Source: Cloacibacterium normanense (GTDB taxonomy: Bacteria > Bacteroidota > Bacteroidia > Flavobacteriales > Weeksellaceae). Taken from it: a stretch of 64,000 bases of DNA. Below the pieces are notes generated by a model. That model did no database searches and was not told where the DNA came from. It worked only from the letters and a program-made list of their open reading frames with translations. Shown in pieces: positions 18,197-26,172 of the stretch (the first letter of the stretch is position 1; each line of letters begins with the position of its first letter). The position numbers and the translations under genes were made by a program. Location of the stretch: positions 1,860,001 through 1,924,000 of the forward strand of contig NZ_CP034157.1 in the NCBI RefSeq assembly GCF_003860565.1, written 5' to 3'.

Positions 18197-19228
18197 TTAA
18201 ACAAATACATCTTTTAGCTGCTCAATTATTATTAAATCATTCGAAATAGATTGAACTTTATTTTTGAAATTTATTCTTTGGGTAATCTTATTATCAATCA
18301 GCTTATTTAAATTTTGAAGATCATCATTTTCTCTAATTTTTATATGTCCCAAAATATCTAACCAATTACTAATATTTCCACTTTCGAAACCAACAATTAA
18401 CTTATTAAACTGAGAACATAAAGTAATATTACCCGAATTTAGGATGTCAATTCTTGGTAATAAAATTAGGTTAGAAATTGTTAAATAATCCGATAATTTC
18501 TCATTTGAAAGATAACCTTCATTAATGAAAATTTTATAAATATATTTTAAATATATTTTATTTAATAAATACCAAATATTAAAATAATTAAATCTAGAGT
18601 TTATAAAATAATTCCCTCTGAGAAAAAAAAGTTTTTTATTTTTAATATTAATCTTTTTATAAACCTTAACTGCAAAATCATACTCATCTTTTTTTCTAAT
18701 AGAACCTGGCACCATTATTAAAAAATCTTTTTTTCTTATTTTCATTTTTTTTCTTATCTCACTAAAAGATTTATCTAAATCAAAACTATTATATAGAGGA
18801 TGATAAACTAACTTATGTGAAATAGTTGGGTATTTTTCTTTATACTTTTCTAATGAAAAATTACCCAAATGAACCAATGTGTTGGATTCAGAATAACAAA
18901 TATTAAATAGCTCTTGTAAATTTTTATTATTTGAAAAATGTGATTTTTCATCATGAACAAAAGTTATAATTTTTGTCTCATTCTTTTTATGGTAATTTAA
19001 AGTATTCTTTATTTTTTTCAAATCTAGAGATGTAATCTCTACTTTCCATCTAAAAAGATAATCTGGCCAATTGATAATTATGAAGTCATACTTTCTTGTA
19101 GGTTCCCAAAATTCTTCTAAAGAAGAATACACAAAAGCATCATTGAGCTTTTGGGTTAATTCTATTAACCTAAAAATATAATCATTATTTTTATGATCCG
19201 TATTATATGCAAACAATATGTTCATCAT
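18197..19228 (-). CDS. Putative GT-B-type glycosyltransferase, divergent
   Basis: A 343-residue protein from a very AT-rich gene. I do not recognise a named family. The layout suggests GT-B: an N-terminal half with FIIINWPDYLFRW and TFVHDEKSHF, a middle LVYHPLYNSFD like the end of a GT-B acceptor domain, then VPGSIRKKDEYDFAVKVYKK and SNLILLPRIDILNSGNITLC with a late glycine-rich GFESGNI, resembling the donor-domain pattern. Its start overlaps the TAA of the GT2/GT-D gene (TAATG), so the two are translationally coupled. Low GC against its neighbours suggests recent acquisition. Confidence 0.6.
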   Translation of the reverse strand: MMNILFAYNTDHKNNDYIFRLIELTQKLNDAFVYSSLEEFWEPTRKYDFIIINWPDYLFRWKVEITSLDLKKIKNTLNYHKKNETKIITFVHDEKSHFSNNKNLQELFNICYSESNTLVHLGNFSLEKYKEKYPTISHKLVYHPLYNSFDLDKSFSEIRKKMKIRKKDFLIMVPGSIRKKDEYDFAVKVYKKINIKNKKLFFLRGNYFINSRFNYFNIWYLLNKIYLKYIYKIFINEGYLSNEKLSDYLTISNLILLPRIDILNSGNITLCSQFNKLIVGFESGNISNWLDILGHIKIRENDDLQNLNKLIDNKITQRINFKNKVQSISNDLIIIEQLKDVFV

Positions 19229-20991
19229 TAAACTTCAAATTTTATTTGACTATTATAAACAGAATCAAAAAATTCATTAAAATCATTTTTAGATTGATCA
19301 CCCATTTCACTTACATATTTACCTTTGATTTGTATTCTATCAAACGTATTAGATTTCATCCATTCGTATTCAACATCAACATGCCCCAAATCTAAAGCCC
19401 AAAATCCTTTATTTGCCAAATCATGAGCCAAAACCGTTGCAGTGGGACCGAGAGCTATAATAATTAATTTATTCTTACCATAAAGCATAGATAATTCTAA
19501 TATTTTTTCATAATGATCAAAAGCATTTACTACTGGACATAGTATTCTCTCTATGGATACTGCATTTTCAAACAAGTCATTACCAACACCTAATCTTGAA
19601 TATTTACCTTCAATTATTAAAATTTCTTTATTATCCCAGATTTGTTTTAATTTTTGGGAAATTTTAAATGATAATTTTTTATTGGTCTGCCCAATGTAAA
19701 AGCGGGTAACGCCCGCATTACCATAAACGTAATCTTTTCTTAAGAGATTGTTAAGTCTTTCAGAATATTTATTTAGAAATTGCTTCCAAAAAAACCTTGA
19801 AGAAATTTTCTCATTTTCTAAAGAAACAAATGTAATAGGTATAGATATTAATAAATTTTTATTTGGTGAATTCAAAACTTCTATTAATCTTTTCGATAAC
19901 AACAAGTTATAACTCTGAAAGCTTGGATTTCCGTCATTAAAAATAATTTTAAATTCTCCATCACCAAATCTTGAAATTGATTTCTTTTCATTAATAATTT
20001 TTTCTAAAGTTTCGTGAGAATTTAAAATTTTTATGTTATTTAATTTTCTGAGTTTACGTGTGCGAAAACTCCAATACAAATATTCAAACTTTTCATTATA
20101 AAATATAAATCTTTTGAATGATATTACAATTTGAGAAATAGCCATTCTTATTCCTATTTTTTCTAGGACTAAAAAAATTAACTTTATTTCTAAAATAAAA
20201 TTAAAAGATTTTGATCTATATAATTGGTCATTATATTGTTTAGCAAAACGTTTTATTTGATTTGAAGATAAATATTTATTATGTTTTAATAAGTCTCTTA
20301 CTACTCTGATGTCTTCAATTAATTTTTCTTTACTTAAACTTAAATTTCCTGTTATATTAATATTTGAAATCCTTACAAAAACTAATTCTTTCAAACTAAA
20401 AATTGGGCTGTTATCTGAAAATTCTATAACAGCATAATCATCAGATCCCCAACCAAAATTAAAATCTTTAAATCTATAAGTAAGATATTTTTCTTTTCTG
20501 AAAATATACTCAGACAATGAACTTCTTGTAATGCCATCCAATTTTCTGCAATAACTCTCTATGGCGTTTTCTAATTGAGGATGGTGATATTCTTGTGAAA
20601 TAGGTTCGTCTTTTTCATTGATTAAAACCGAAGAAAACCTCACTACATGAGCAGTTTTTTCTATTTCTGGAAGATTTTTATAAAACGTTTCTACTACATT
20701 CTCCCCTAAAACATCATCATCTCCCAAAATCATAAACCATTCTTCCTCTTGCATCATGCCTATGCAACGCTCCCATTGTTTGACCAATGAAATGCTTCCC
20801 AAATTATCATCAAATTTTTTATAAGTGAAGTTAAATTTTCCCTGATATTTTTCTAAAAGATCGTTTGGAGCATTAGGACTTGCATCATCCCCAATATATA
20901 CATTAAATCTCTGGTCGGTTTGCTGTGCAAGAGATTCTAAGGTTTTTTCAAAAAAATTAATTTTGAAATATGGAATGATGATGGCGAGCAT
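19228..20991 (-). CDS. Two-domain glycosyltransferase: GT2 fused to GT-D (DUF1792)
   Basis: A 587-residue bifunctional enzyme. Residues 1 to about 300 form a GT2 module (MLAIIIPYFK, GDDASPN at 34, metal-binding ILGDDDVLG near 88-96). Residues about 325 to 560 form a GT-D module with SRFGDGEFKII (D344, E346), EGKYSRLGVGNDLFENA and LGPTATVLAHDLANKGF followed by LDLGHVDVEYEW. The GT-D half matches that of the fusion at 10120, whose other half belongs to a different fold. It leads cassette E. Addition of two successive sugars is inferred. Confidence 0.88.
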   Translation of the reverse strand: MLAIIIPYFKINFFEKTLESLAQQTDQRFNVYIGDDASPNAPNDLLEKYQGKFNFTYKKFDDNLGSISLVKQWERCIGMMQEEEWFMILGDDDVLGENVVETFYKNLPEIEKTAHVVRFSSVLINEKDEPISQEYHHPQLENAIESYCRKLDGITRSSLSEYIFRKEKYLTYRFKDFNFGWGSDDYAVIEFSDNSPIFSLKELVFVRISNINITGNLSLSKEKLIEDIRVVRDLLKHNKYLSSNQIKRFAKQYNDQLYRSKSFNFILEIKLIFLVLEKIGIRMAISQIVISFKRFIFYNEKFEYLYWSFRTRKLRKLNNIKILNSHETLEKIINEKKSISRFGDGEFKIIFNDGNPSFQSYNLLLSKRLIEVLNSPNKNLLISIPITFVSLENEKISSRFFWKQFLNKYSERLNNLLRKDYVYGNAGVTRFYIGQTNKKLSFKISQKLKQIWDNKEILIIEGKYSRLGVGNDLFENAVSIERILCPVVNAFDHYEKILELSMLYGKNKLIIIALGPTATVLAHDLANKGFWALDLGHVDVEYEWMKSNTFDRIQIKGKYVSEMGDQSKNDFNEFFDSVYNSQIKFEV

Positions 20992-21248
20992 TCTCTAGAA
21001 AAAATTAGTTGTTTTTATTTTATTCAAAAATAGGGATTTTATTTAAGTCACTATTGAAAGTCTTCATAAAATAGAGCGAAAATTTCAAAATCTGTGCCGC
21101 AACCCTAAAGGGTGGATTTTGAAATCTATTTGCCTACATTAATGGTGAGGTTTTGTTTCGCTTCGCTTTTATAGAGTATCCTAAAATAAAAACAACTCCT
21201 TAAGCATAAGCTTTCAGAGTTGTTTTACACACACAAAAAATTTACTGA
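20992..21248. repeat. Spacer with a palindromic element of different arms
   Basis: An inverted repeat has arms ATTTCAAAATC (21082-21092) and GATTTTGAAAT (21115-21125) and a 22-base loop ending CCCTAAAGGGTG. It has the same design as the elements at 41-100 and in the 13.4-13.9 kb spacer but unrelated arms. No gene is seen. Confidence 0.7.
21189..21226 (-). terminator. Terminator of the DUF6266 gene
   Basis: Arms AAAACAACTC (21189-21198) and GAGTTGTTTT (21217-21226) flank an 18-base loop. Read on the minus strand the hairpin is followed by T-rich sequence, and it lies just downstream of the DUF6266 stop codon. Confidence 0.7.
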
Positions 21249-21884
21249 TTAGAAAGCAATGTTCCCTAGATAAACAGAATTGCTGGAGGTTTTAGAAACC
21301 GTGTCATACAAGAATGCATAGACTTCTACATTATACCCTAAGAAATTCTGTGGTAGCGTAACACTGGCGGTAAGTCCATCTCTGTTTGCTATGCTTTCGA
21401 AGACATAAAAGGTATTCACCTCCTCGATATAGCACACTACATTTACGGTGTCTTCTGCTTTGGCATTACCGAAAACGGTATTGTCTTCCCAATTCAGTGT
21501 GATTACCGTTTCGGAATGTGTAGTGGTAAGATTCTGAAACCCAAAAAGTGTTCCTTTGGCTACCAAAACTCTAGGATAGAGAATTTGAGTTCCTTGTTCT
21601 GTAATCTCTACCGCATTGGTAATGTGGTAAGAAGTGGCCATATTGTACTTGCTTTTCACTCCTGTGTCATTTCCAAAGTAAGTACTTAGGGTGCTTCTTA
21701 ACGGATTAAGGAATTCACTCACTGCTTTAAATTTTAATCTCTGAATTCTTTGTGATTCAGTTGGCGCTTTCGCCGCTGTTTTAGGTAAAGCTCTCATAAT
21801 GCTTTCACCTCTCCATGTGGAACCGATTACCGTTCCTACTTTGCCTTGGAATCCTCCGAGGATTCCTGTCTTGATTTTTCCCAC
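21249..21884 (-). CDS. DUF6266 family protein
   Basis: A 211-residue protein with no signal peptide or membrane segment. The N-terminal block MGKIKTGILGGFQGKVGTV followed by GSTWRGESIMRALP is the hallmark of DUF6266, a family found in Bacteroidota. The rest looks beta-rich, with an immunoglobulin-like pattern (VITLNWEDNT, VNVVCYIEEVN, YNVEVYAFLYD). Its function is unknown to me. It stands alone on the minus strand with its own terminator, diverging from the HTH gene across a 635-base region, and interrupts the polysaccharide locus. Confidence 0.78.
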   Translation of the reverse strand: MGKIKTGILGGFQGKVGTVIGSTWRGESIMRALPKTAAKAPTESQRIQRLKFKAVSEFLNPLRSTLSTYFGNDTGVKSKYNMATSYHITNAVEITEQGTQILYPRVLVAKGTLFGFQNLTTTHSETVITLNWEDNTVFGNAKAEDTVNVVCYIEEVNTFYVFESIANRDGLTASVTLPQNFLGYNVEVYAFLYDTVSKTSSNSVYLGNIAF

Positions 21885-22519
21885 TGTTATTTATTTTTAG
21901 GGGTTATACAAAAAATTTAAGTCACTTGTATTAGCTCTGCAGCGCTATTACGAGCACAAATATAAATCGTAAAATATTGTAAATCAAACACTTGTCTTCT
22001 TTTGTCGGGTATTGTCTAGGTATAGCAAGTATTGTCTTGAAGTGGCGTTTTGGCTGGAGTGAGGAGATTAATTTTGTGGGAAGAATTTCTAAGAATCGAA
22101 AAACAGACAGGGTAGAAATTGGGATTTTCTACCCCTCAAAATAGGGTTTTGTTCGAATCACGTTCGAATCACGTTCGAGTCTACTTCGGAAAACGGGTAC
22201 TTTTTCCGAACAAAACTGCACTTTGACTGCACTTTGATTCAAGGGAAACTTACTCCAAACATTAATTAATTTGATAATAATATGAACTAAAAAAGTTTAC
22301 ATTTTTTTAATTTTAAGTAACTCAAAATATTAATGTTATATACTTTTTTTTAGTAAAAAAGTTTACAATTTTATTTTAAAACAACTAAAAAAAATATTTT
22401 TTTTAAAAATTTATTCGCTAATTTTGAAATACACTTTTGGTCTATCCCTCTGATTTACAAAGTAAAAAAATGGGGTAAACAAAAGCTAATAACTATATAA
22501 TTTTATTATTTTTTAATTT
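21885..22519. other. Divergent intergenic region with 11-base direct repeats
   Basis: This 635-base AT-rich stretch has no gene. It holds GTTCGAATCAC at 22151 and 22162 with a degenerate third copy at 22173, then ACTGCACTTTG at 22215 and 22226. Both sets have an 11-base period. Two TATTGTCT motifs lie near 22010-22050. TAATTTTG at 22419-22426 fits the Bacteroidota -7 element for the HTH gene, but no matching upstream element is evident. Confidence 0.6.
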
Positions 22520-23074
22520 ATGATGTACCAAATCAGCGGACAGGAATTAGAAAAAGCCTTAGAGCTAGTTTCAAAAGTAATGAACCCTTTAAAAAAAGCA
22601 GAATCTGTTCTAGACAGACCATCTGATGAAGATTTATTGTTTTATGACAATGTCTCAATGATGGAAAAGCTAATGGTCTCTGAAAGAACCTTGCAACGCC
22701 GAAGAAAAAACGGCGAAATAAGATTTATTCGCTTTGGGGGTAAGATTTACTATCCTAAAAATTTTATGGTCTTGCCTGCACACGAACCCGAAGTTCCAGA
22801 AGACGAAAAAGACAATATCATCCCGCTTAATGAATTTATAAAAAGATATAACACGCCAAGACCGAGAAGCAGAATAATAGATGTAGACCGACTGGCCAAA
22901 AGACTGACCTATTTTCCGAGAGGTGAAAATAGTCCTAAAGAATTAAAAAAATACATCCAACACCTCAAGGTCAAACGAAAGCTGCACCACGCCACCCTAC
23001 AACTTTGGCCTAAGAAAATAAAACTGGTTGGCTTGCCCAATATAAAAAGCAATAGCATTCCCCTGAAATTTTAA
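22520..23074 (+). CDS. Helix-turn-helix DNA-binding protein (excisionase/MerR-like HTH)
   Basis: A 184-residue protein. The N-terminal quarter is helical. Residues about 43-75 (DNVSMMEKLMVSERTLQRRR, then GEIRFIRFGGKIYYP) form a winged HTH of the excisionase type common on Bacteroidota mobile elements. The C-terminal half is basic (RLAKRLTYFPRG, KKYIQHLKVKRK) and may add DNA contacts. The upstream region carries 11-base direct repeats that could be its binding sites. No integrase, relaxase or att site lies nearby, so a mobile origin is only suggested. Its start is ATGATG, with the first ATG used. Confidence 0.72.
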   Translation: MMYQISGQELEKALELVSKVMNPLKKAESVLDRPSDEDLLFYDNVSMMEKLMVSERTLQRRRKNGEIRFIRFGGKIYYPKNFMVLPAHEPEVPEDEKDNIIPLNEFIKRYNTPRPRSRIIDVDRLAKRLTYFPRGENSPKELKKYIQHLKVKRKLHHATLQLWPKKIKLVGLPNIKSNSIPLKF

Positions 23075-23082
23075 ATAAAAAG

Positions 23083-23108
23083 CTCCCGAGTGTATGCTCG
23101 GGAGTTTT
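23083..23108. terminator. Bidirectional terminator between the HTH and methyltransferase genes
   Basis: CTCCCGAG (23083-23090), loop TGTATG, CTCGGGAG (23097-23104), then TTTT. On the minus strand the same stem is followed by CTTTTTATTT. It sits between two convergent genes and can serve both. Confidence 0.9.
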
Positions 23109-23131
23109 AATATATAAGACTAAAAAAATTA

Positions 23132-23902
23132 TTATTTACTTAAAACAACCATTTGATAACCTCTTATGCACTTTCTCATATCATATTGTTCAGAAAATAA
23201 TTCAAATTTTCCACCTTCAATTTCATATATATTTTTATCTCCAAAGATTCTATTTTTAAATTTTTTAAGTAAACTTGGAACTTCCCACTGTTTTAATTGA
23301 ATAACCACATTTTGTAAATAAACCTCTTTAATCATAAACCACTCATTAATAAGGCTTTGGAAATCAAAAAAAGACCATTCTATGACATGATATGGATTAT
23401 GTGGTGTCTTAGTCGTTTCTTTGGTGATGGGAGTAGAAATAAATAATACTCCATCTGGTTTTAAAAGGTTAGAATAATTCTCTAGTAAAAGATTATAATC
23501 TGGAACGTGTTCAATTGTTTCAAAACTTACTATGACATCAAATAATTCTGAATCATGGAACTTAGTAGCGTCTGCAACTATTCTTTTTATTTTTTCGTGA
23601 GGATATTTGTATTCGCCATATTTTATGGCTTCCTCATCTAAATCTACTCCAACAACCTTTTCTGCATTTCCTTTAGTGGCTAATAAAAAACTACCGTAAC
23701 CAGAACCACAAGCAATATCTAAAACCCTTTTATTTTTAACTTTATCTAAAACAAAATTATATCTATCTAAATGTTCTTCTTCAGTTATTTTATGCATGAA
23801 ACCATATACCCACCTCTCTGCTTCATCTTTAAAGACAATTTCAGACAATGTTTTTAATTCATATTGTAAACAAAATATTTCTTTTTCTTTATTTTCTTCC
23901 AT
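23132..23902 (-). CDS. SAM-dependent methyltransferase (class I)
   Basis: A 256-residue protein with the ATG at 23902; one at 23911 is also possible. The chosen start overlaps the TAA of the Wzt gene as TAATG. VLDIACGSGYGSFLL is the SAM-binding motif I, VVGVDLDEEAI motif II, and FDVIVSFETIEHVPDY motif IV. The C-terminal region is variable. Because it is coupled to a Wzt with a C-terminal substrate domain, it may methylate the non-reducing end of the chain as a stop signal, as in WbdD/Wzt systems. That role is inference; a methyl decoration of the repeat unit is the alternative. Confidence 0.85.
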   Translation of the reverse strand: MEENKEKEIFCLQYELKTLSEIVFKDEAERWVYGFMHKITEEEHLDRYNFVLDKVKNKRVLDIACGSGYGSFLLATKGNAEKVVGVDLDEEAIKYGEYKYPHEKIKRIVADATKFHDSELFDVIVSFETIEHVPDYNLLLENYSNLLKPDGVLFISTPITKETTKTPHNPYHVIEWSFFDFQSLINEWFMIKEVYLQNVVIQLKQWEVPSLLKKFKNRIFGDKNIYEIEGGKFELFSEQYDMRKCIRGYQMVVLSK

Positions 23903-25146
23903 TATACCCATTTTTGATTAATGATAAAACTCCCTTGTGTATTATCTGGTATATTTAATAAATTATTATTCCCAATAATTTCTACATCCATACTCAATCC
24001 CTTGTCATAGTAGTCATATACTTCATTTTCTGTCCCTACATAAACTTCTAAATTATAGGTAGATGGTTTTAAAGGAAATTTTTCAATTTCACAAACAATC
24101 CTATTTAAACCTTTTTTAATATGAAAAGAATTATTAGTATGTTTAGAAAATGGCGTTATTAATCTATTCCCATATAAATCATTTATTCCCAACCCTATAA
24201 GAATATCATATTTCTCTATTTTAGAAGTAATTTCAAATTCAAAAATAGCATTTAAACCTGCTACAACTGGTTTAGCTTTATCACCAATTGTATATGAATT
24301 GAAATTACTTAAAAATATATCTTTATTAAAATTAGGAAAAATTTCATATTGATTTGTATTTAAATAATCCCCTAATACTTTATGGACATCTCCTTGTGAA
24401 ATAACTTTTCCTTTATCTAATAAGATACCTTTATTACATAAATTCTGCACGGCCGCCATATTATGGCTCACAAACAAAACGGTTCTGCCTTCACCTTTGG
24501 AAACGTCGCCCATTTTGCCAAGGCATTTTTTTTGAAATTCTGCATCTCCTACTGCTAATACCTCATCTACTATCAGGATTTCTGATTCTAAATGTGCTGC
24601 TACTGCAAAAGCCAGACGTACGTACATCCCAGAAGAATAGCGTTTTACGGGAGTGTCTATATATCTTTCTACCCCTGAGAAATCTACAATTTCATCAAAT
24701 TTCCTATCGATTTCGTGCTTTCTCATGCCTAGAATGGCTCCATTGAGGTAGATGTTTTCTCTGCCCGTCATTTCGGGATTAAAACCTGTACCAACTTCTA
24801 GCAAGGAAGCAATTCTTCCGTTTACTTTGAAGCTTCCAGTGGTAGGTTGAGTAACTTTGCTTAATAATTTCAGCAAGGTAGATTTCCCCGCACCATTTCT
24901 CCCAATGATTCCTACTGCATCTCCCTGTTCAATTTCGAAATTGATATCTCGTAGCGACCATACATATTCGCTGTCTCCTTTTCTGCTGCGGTCATTGGCT
25001 TCGCCAATTTTAAGATAAGGGTCTTCTTTCCCTCTCAATTTTGCCCAAAATCTATTTAAGTCATGAGTGATGGTTCCCGTTCCTACCTCTCCCAATCGAT
25101 ATTGCTTGGAGATGTTTTCGGCTTTTATGGCTAGAGAATGTTTCAT
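23902..25146 (-). CDS. wzt: Polysaccharide ABC transporter ATP-binding protein (Wzt-like) with C-terminal domain
   Basis: A 414-residue protein. Its nucleotide-binding domain has Walker A GRNGAGKS (82-89), signature YSSGMYVRLAFA and Walker B ILIVDEVLAVGD, closest to the Wzt/TagH group. From about residue 265 there is an additional beta-rich domain (FEFEITSKIEKYDILIGLG, GLNRIVCEIEKFPL) matching Wzt C-terminal domains, which bind the capped polymer end. That part of the gene is visibly more AT-rich than the ATPase part. It pairs with the permease upstream and exports an undecaprenyl-linked glycan across the inner membrane. Confidence 0.92.
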   Translation of the reverse strand: MKHSLAIKAENISKQYRLGEVGTGTITHDLNRFWAKLRGKEDPYLKIGEANDRSRKGDSEYVWSLRDINFEIEQGDAVGIIGRNGAGKSTLLKLLSKVTQPTTGSFKVNGRIASLLEVGTGFNPEMTGRENIYLNGAILGMRKHEIDRKFDEIVDFSGVERYIDTPVKRYSSGMYVRLAFAVAAHLESEILIVDEVLAVGDAEFQKKCLGKMGDVSKGEGRTVLFVSHNMAAVQNLCNKGILLDKGKVISQGDVHKVLGDYLNTNQYEIFPNFNKDIFLSNFNSYTIGDKAKPVVAGLNAIFEFEITSKIEKYDILIGLGINDLYGNRLITPFSKHTNNSFHIKKGLNRIVCEIEKFPLKPSTYNLEVYVGTENEVYDYYDKGLSMDVEIIGNNNLLNIPDNTQGSFIINQKWV

Positions 25147-25304
25147 TATGGGAAGTTGGTGGTTGGTGATTGGTGATTGGTAATTAGTAGTTGGTAGTTG
25201 GTAATTGGTATTTCTTTGTTTTTTTATTCTTTGTTTTTTTTAATTCTTTTACTTCATCATCAAATTTTCAAATTATCACATCATCAAATTATCACATCAT
25301 CTTT
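25147..25304. repeat. Low-complexity spacer between wzm and wzt
   Basis: A 7-base array of exactly eight units occupies 25155-25210 (GTTGGTG, GTTGGTG, ATTGGTG, ATTGGTA, ATTAGTA, GTTGGTA, GTTGGTA, ATTGGTA). A second low-complexity run at about 25255-25302 repeats CAAATTATCACATCAT. The two transporter genes of one complex are thus split by 158 bases of slippage-prone sequence. Confidence 0.85.
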
Positions 25305-26156
25305 TTACACGGTGTCCATGAATGATTTTTCTACTTTGTTAAAGACAAGCACGCCTGTGAAAAATAGAAATACGATTACGAGTGTGGAGATGAGCAGGTC
25401 TGTAATGGTGAAGGTTCCTGTTCCTAGATAGGCATATCTGAAACACTCGAAAATGCTGGATAAAGGATTGATTTTCGCTAATATCTGGAATTTTTCTGGC
25501 AAAGCAGAACTTGGGTATACTACGGGTGTAATGTACATGAATAACTGTATGCCAAATGCCAATAAAAAGGTAAGGTCTTTATACTTGGTGGTGAGGGAAG
25601 AGAAAATCATTCCTACGCCTAAAGCAAAAAGTGCCATCAATAGAATTAATACAGGGGTAAACAATATCCAAAGATTGGGTTGTATGCTTTGTGCTACAAA
25701 GGTGTAATAGAGAACTACCAAAATAAAAAGGGCAAACTGCACTGCAAATTTCAATAAACTAGAAGCGACTATAGACAGCGGCATAATGAGTCTGGGGAAG
25801 TATACTTTCCCAAAAATAGAAGCATTGGCGGTGAAAACGGATGATGTTTTGGTAAGGCTTTCTGCAAAGTAATTCCAGATGGTGATGCCTGCCAAATAAA
25901 AAGCCAACTGCGGAATCCCGTCTGTAGAGAGTTTGGCAATATTCCCAAAAAGGATAACAAAAATAAGCGTGGTAAGCAGTGGTTGCACGATGAACCATAA
26001 CGGCCCAAGAATGGTTTGCTTATAGAAAGTGATGAAATCTCTCTTCACGAGCATGAAGAGCAAATCTCTGTAATGCCATATTTCCCTGAAATTAATGGCA
26101 AAAAGAGAGGACTCTGCTTTTATTTCTTCAGTCCACATTTGTTTGGGTTCCTTCAT
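25305..26156 (-). CDS. wzm: Polysaccharide ABC transporter permease (Wzm-like)
   Basis: A 283-residue inner-membrane protein of the ABC-2 family with six predicted spans. An amphipathic N-terminus (FREIWHYRDLLFMLVKRDF) precedes QTILGPLWFIVQPLLTTLIF, the conserved first-span block of Wzm/TagG permeases. YITPVVYPSSALPEKFQ and INPLSSIFECFRYAYLG lie in the last third and are equally typical. It forms the channel for the glycan with the Wzt ATPase encoded downstream. It starts 16 bases after the Wzc gene, in the same operon. Confidence 0.93.
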   Translation of the reverse strand: MKEPKQMWTEEIKAESSLFAINFREIWHYRDLLFMLVKRDFITFYKQTILGPLWFIVQPLLTTLIFVILFGNIAKLSTDGIPQLAFYLAGITIWNYFAESLTKTSSVFTANASIFGKVYFPRLIMPLSIVASSLLKFAVQFALFILVVLYYTFVAQSIQPNLWILFTPVLILLMALFALGVGMIFSSLTTKYKDLTFLLAFGIQLFMYITPVVYPSSALPEKFQILAKINPLSSIFECFRYAYLGTGTFTITDLLISTLVIVFLFFTGVLVFNKVEKSFMDTV

Positions 26157-26172
26157 CTTTCAGAAAATTATT

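Noticed and set aside
22141-22240. GTTCGAATC looks like a tRNA T-loop
   Set aside because: It occurs in tandem with an 11-base period and no acceptor, D or anticodon arms can be folded around it.
21249-23074. DUF6266 and HTH genes as a complete mobile element
   Set aside because: No integrase, transposase, relaxase or terminal repeats were seen, so only an accessory insertion of unknown kind can be stated.
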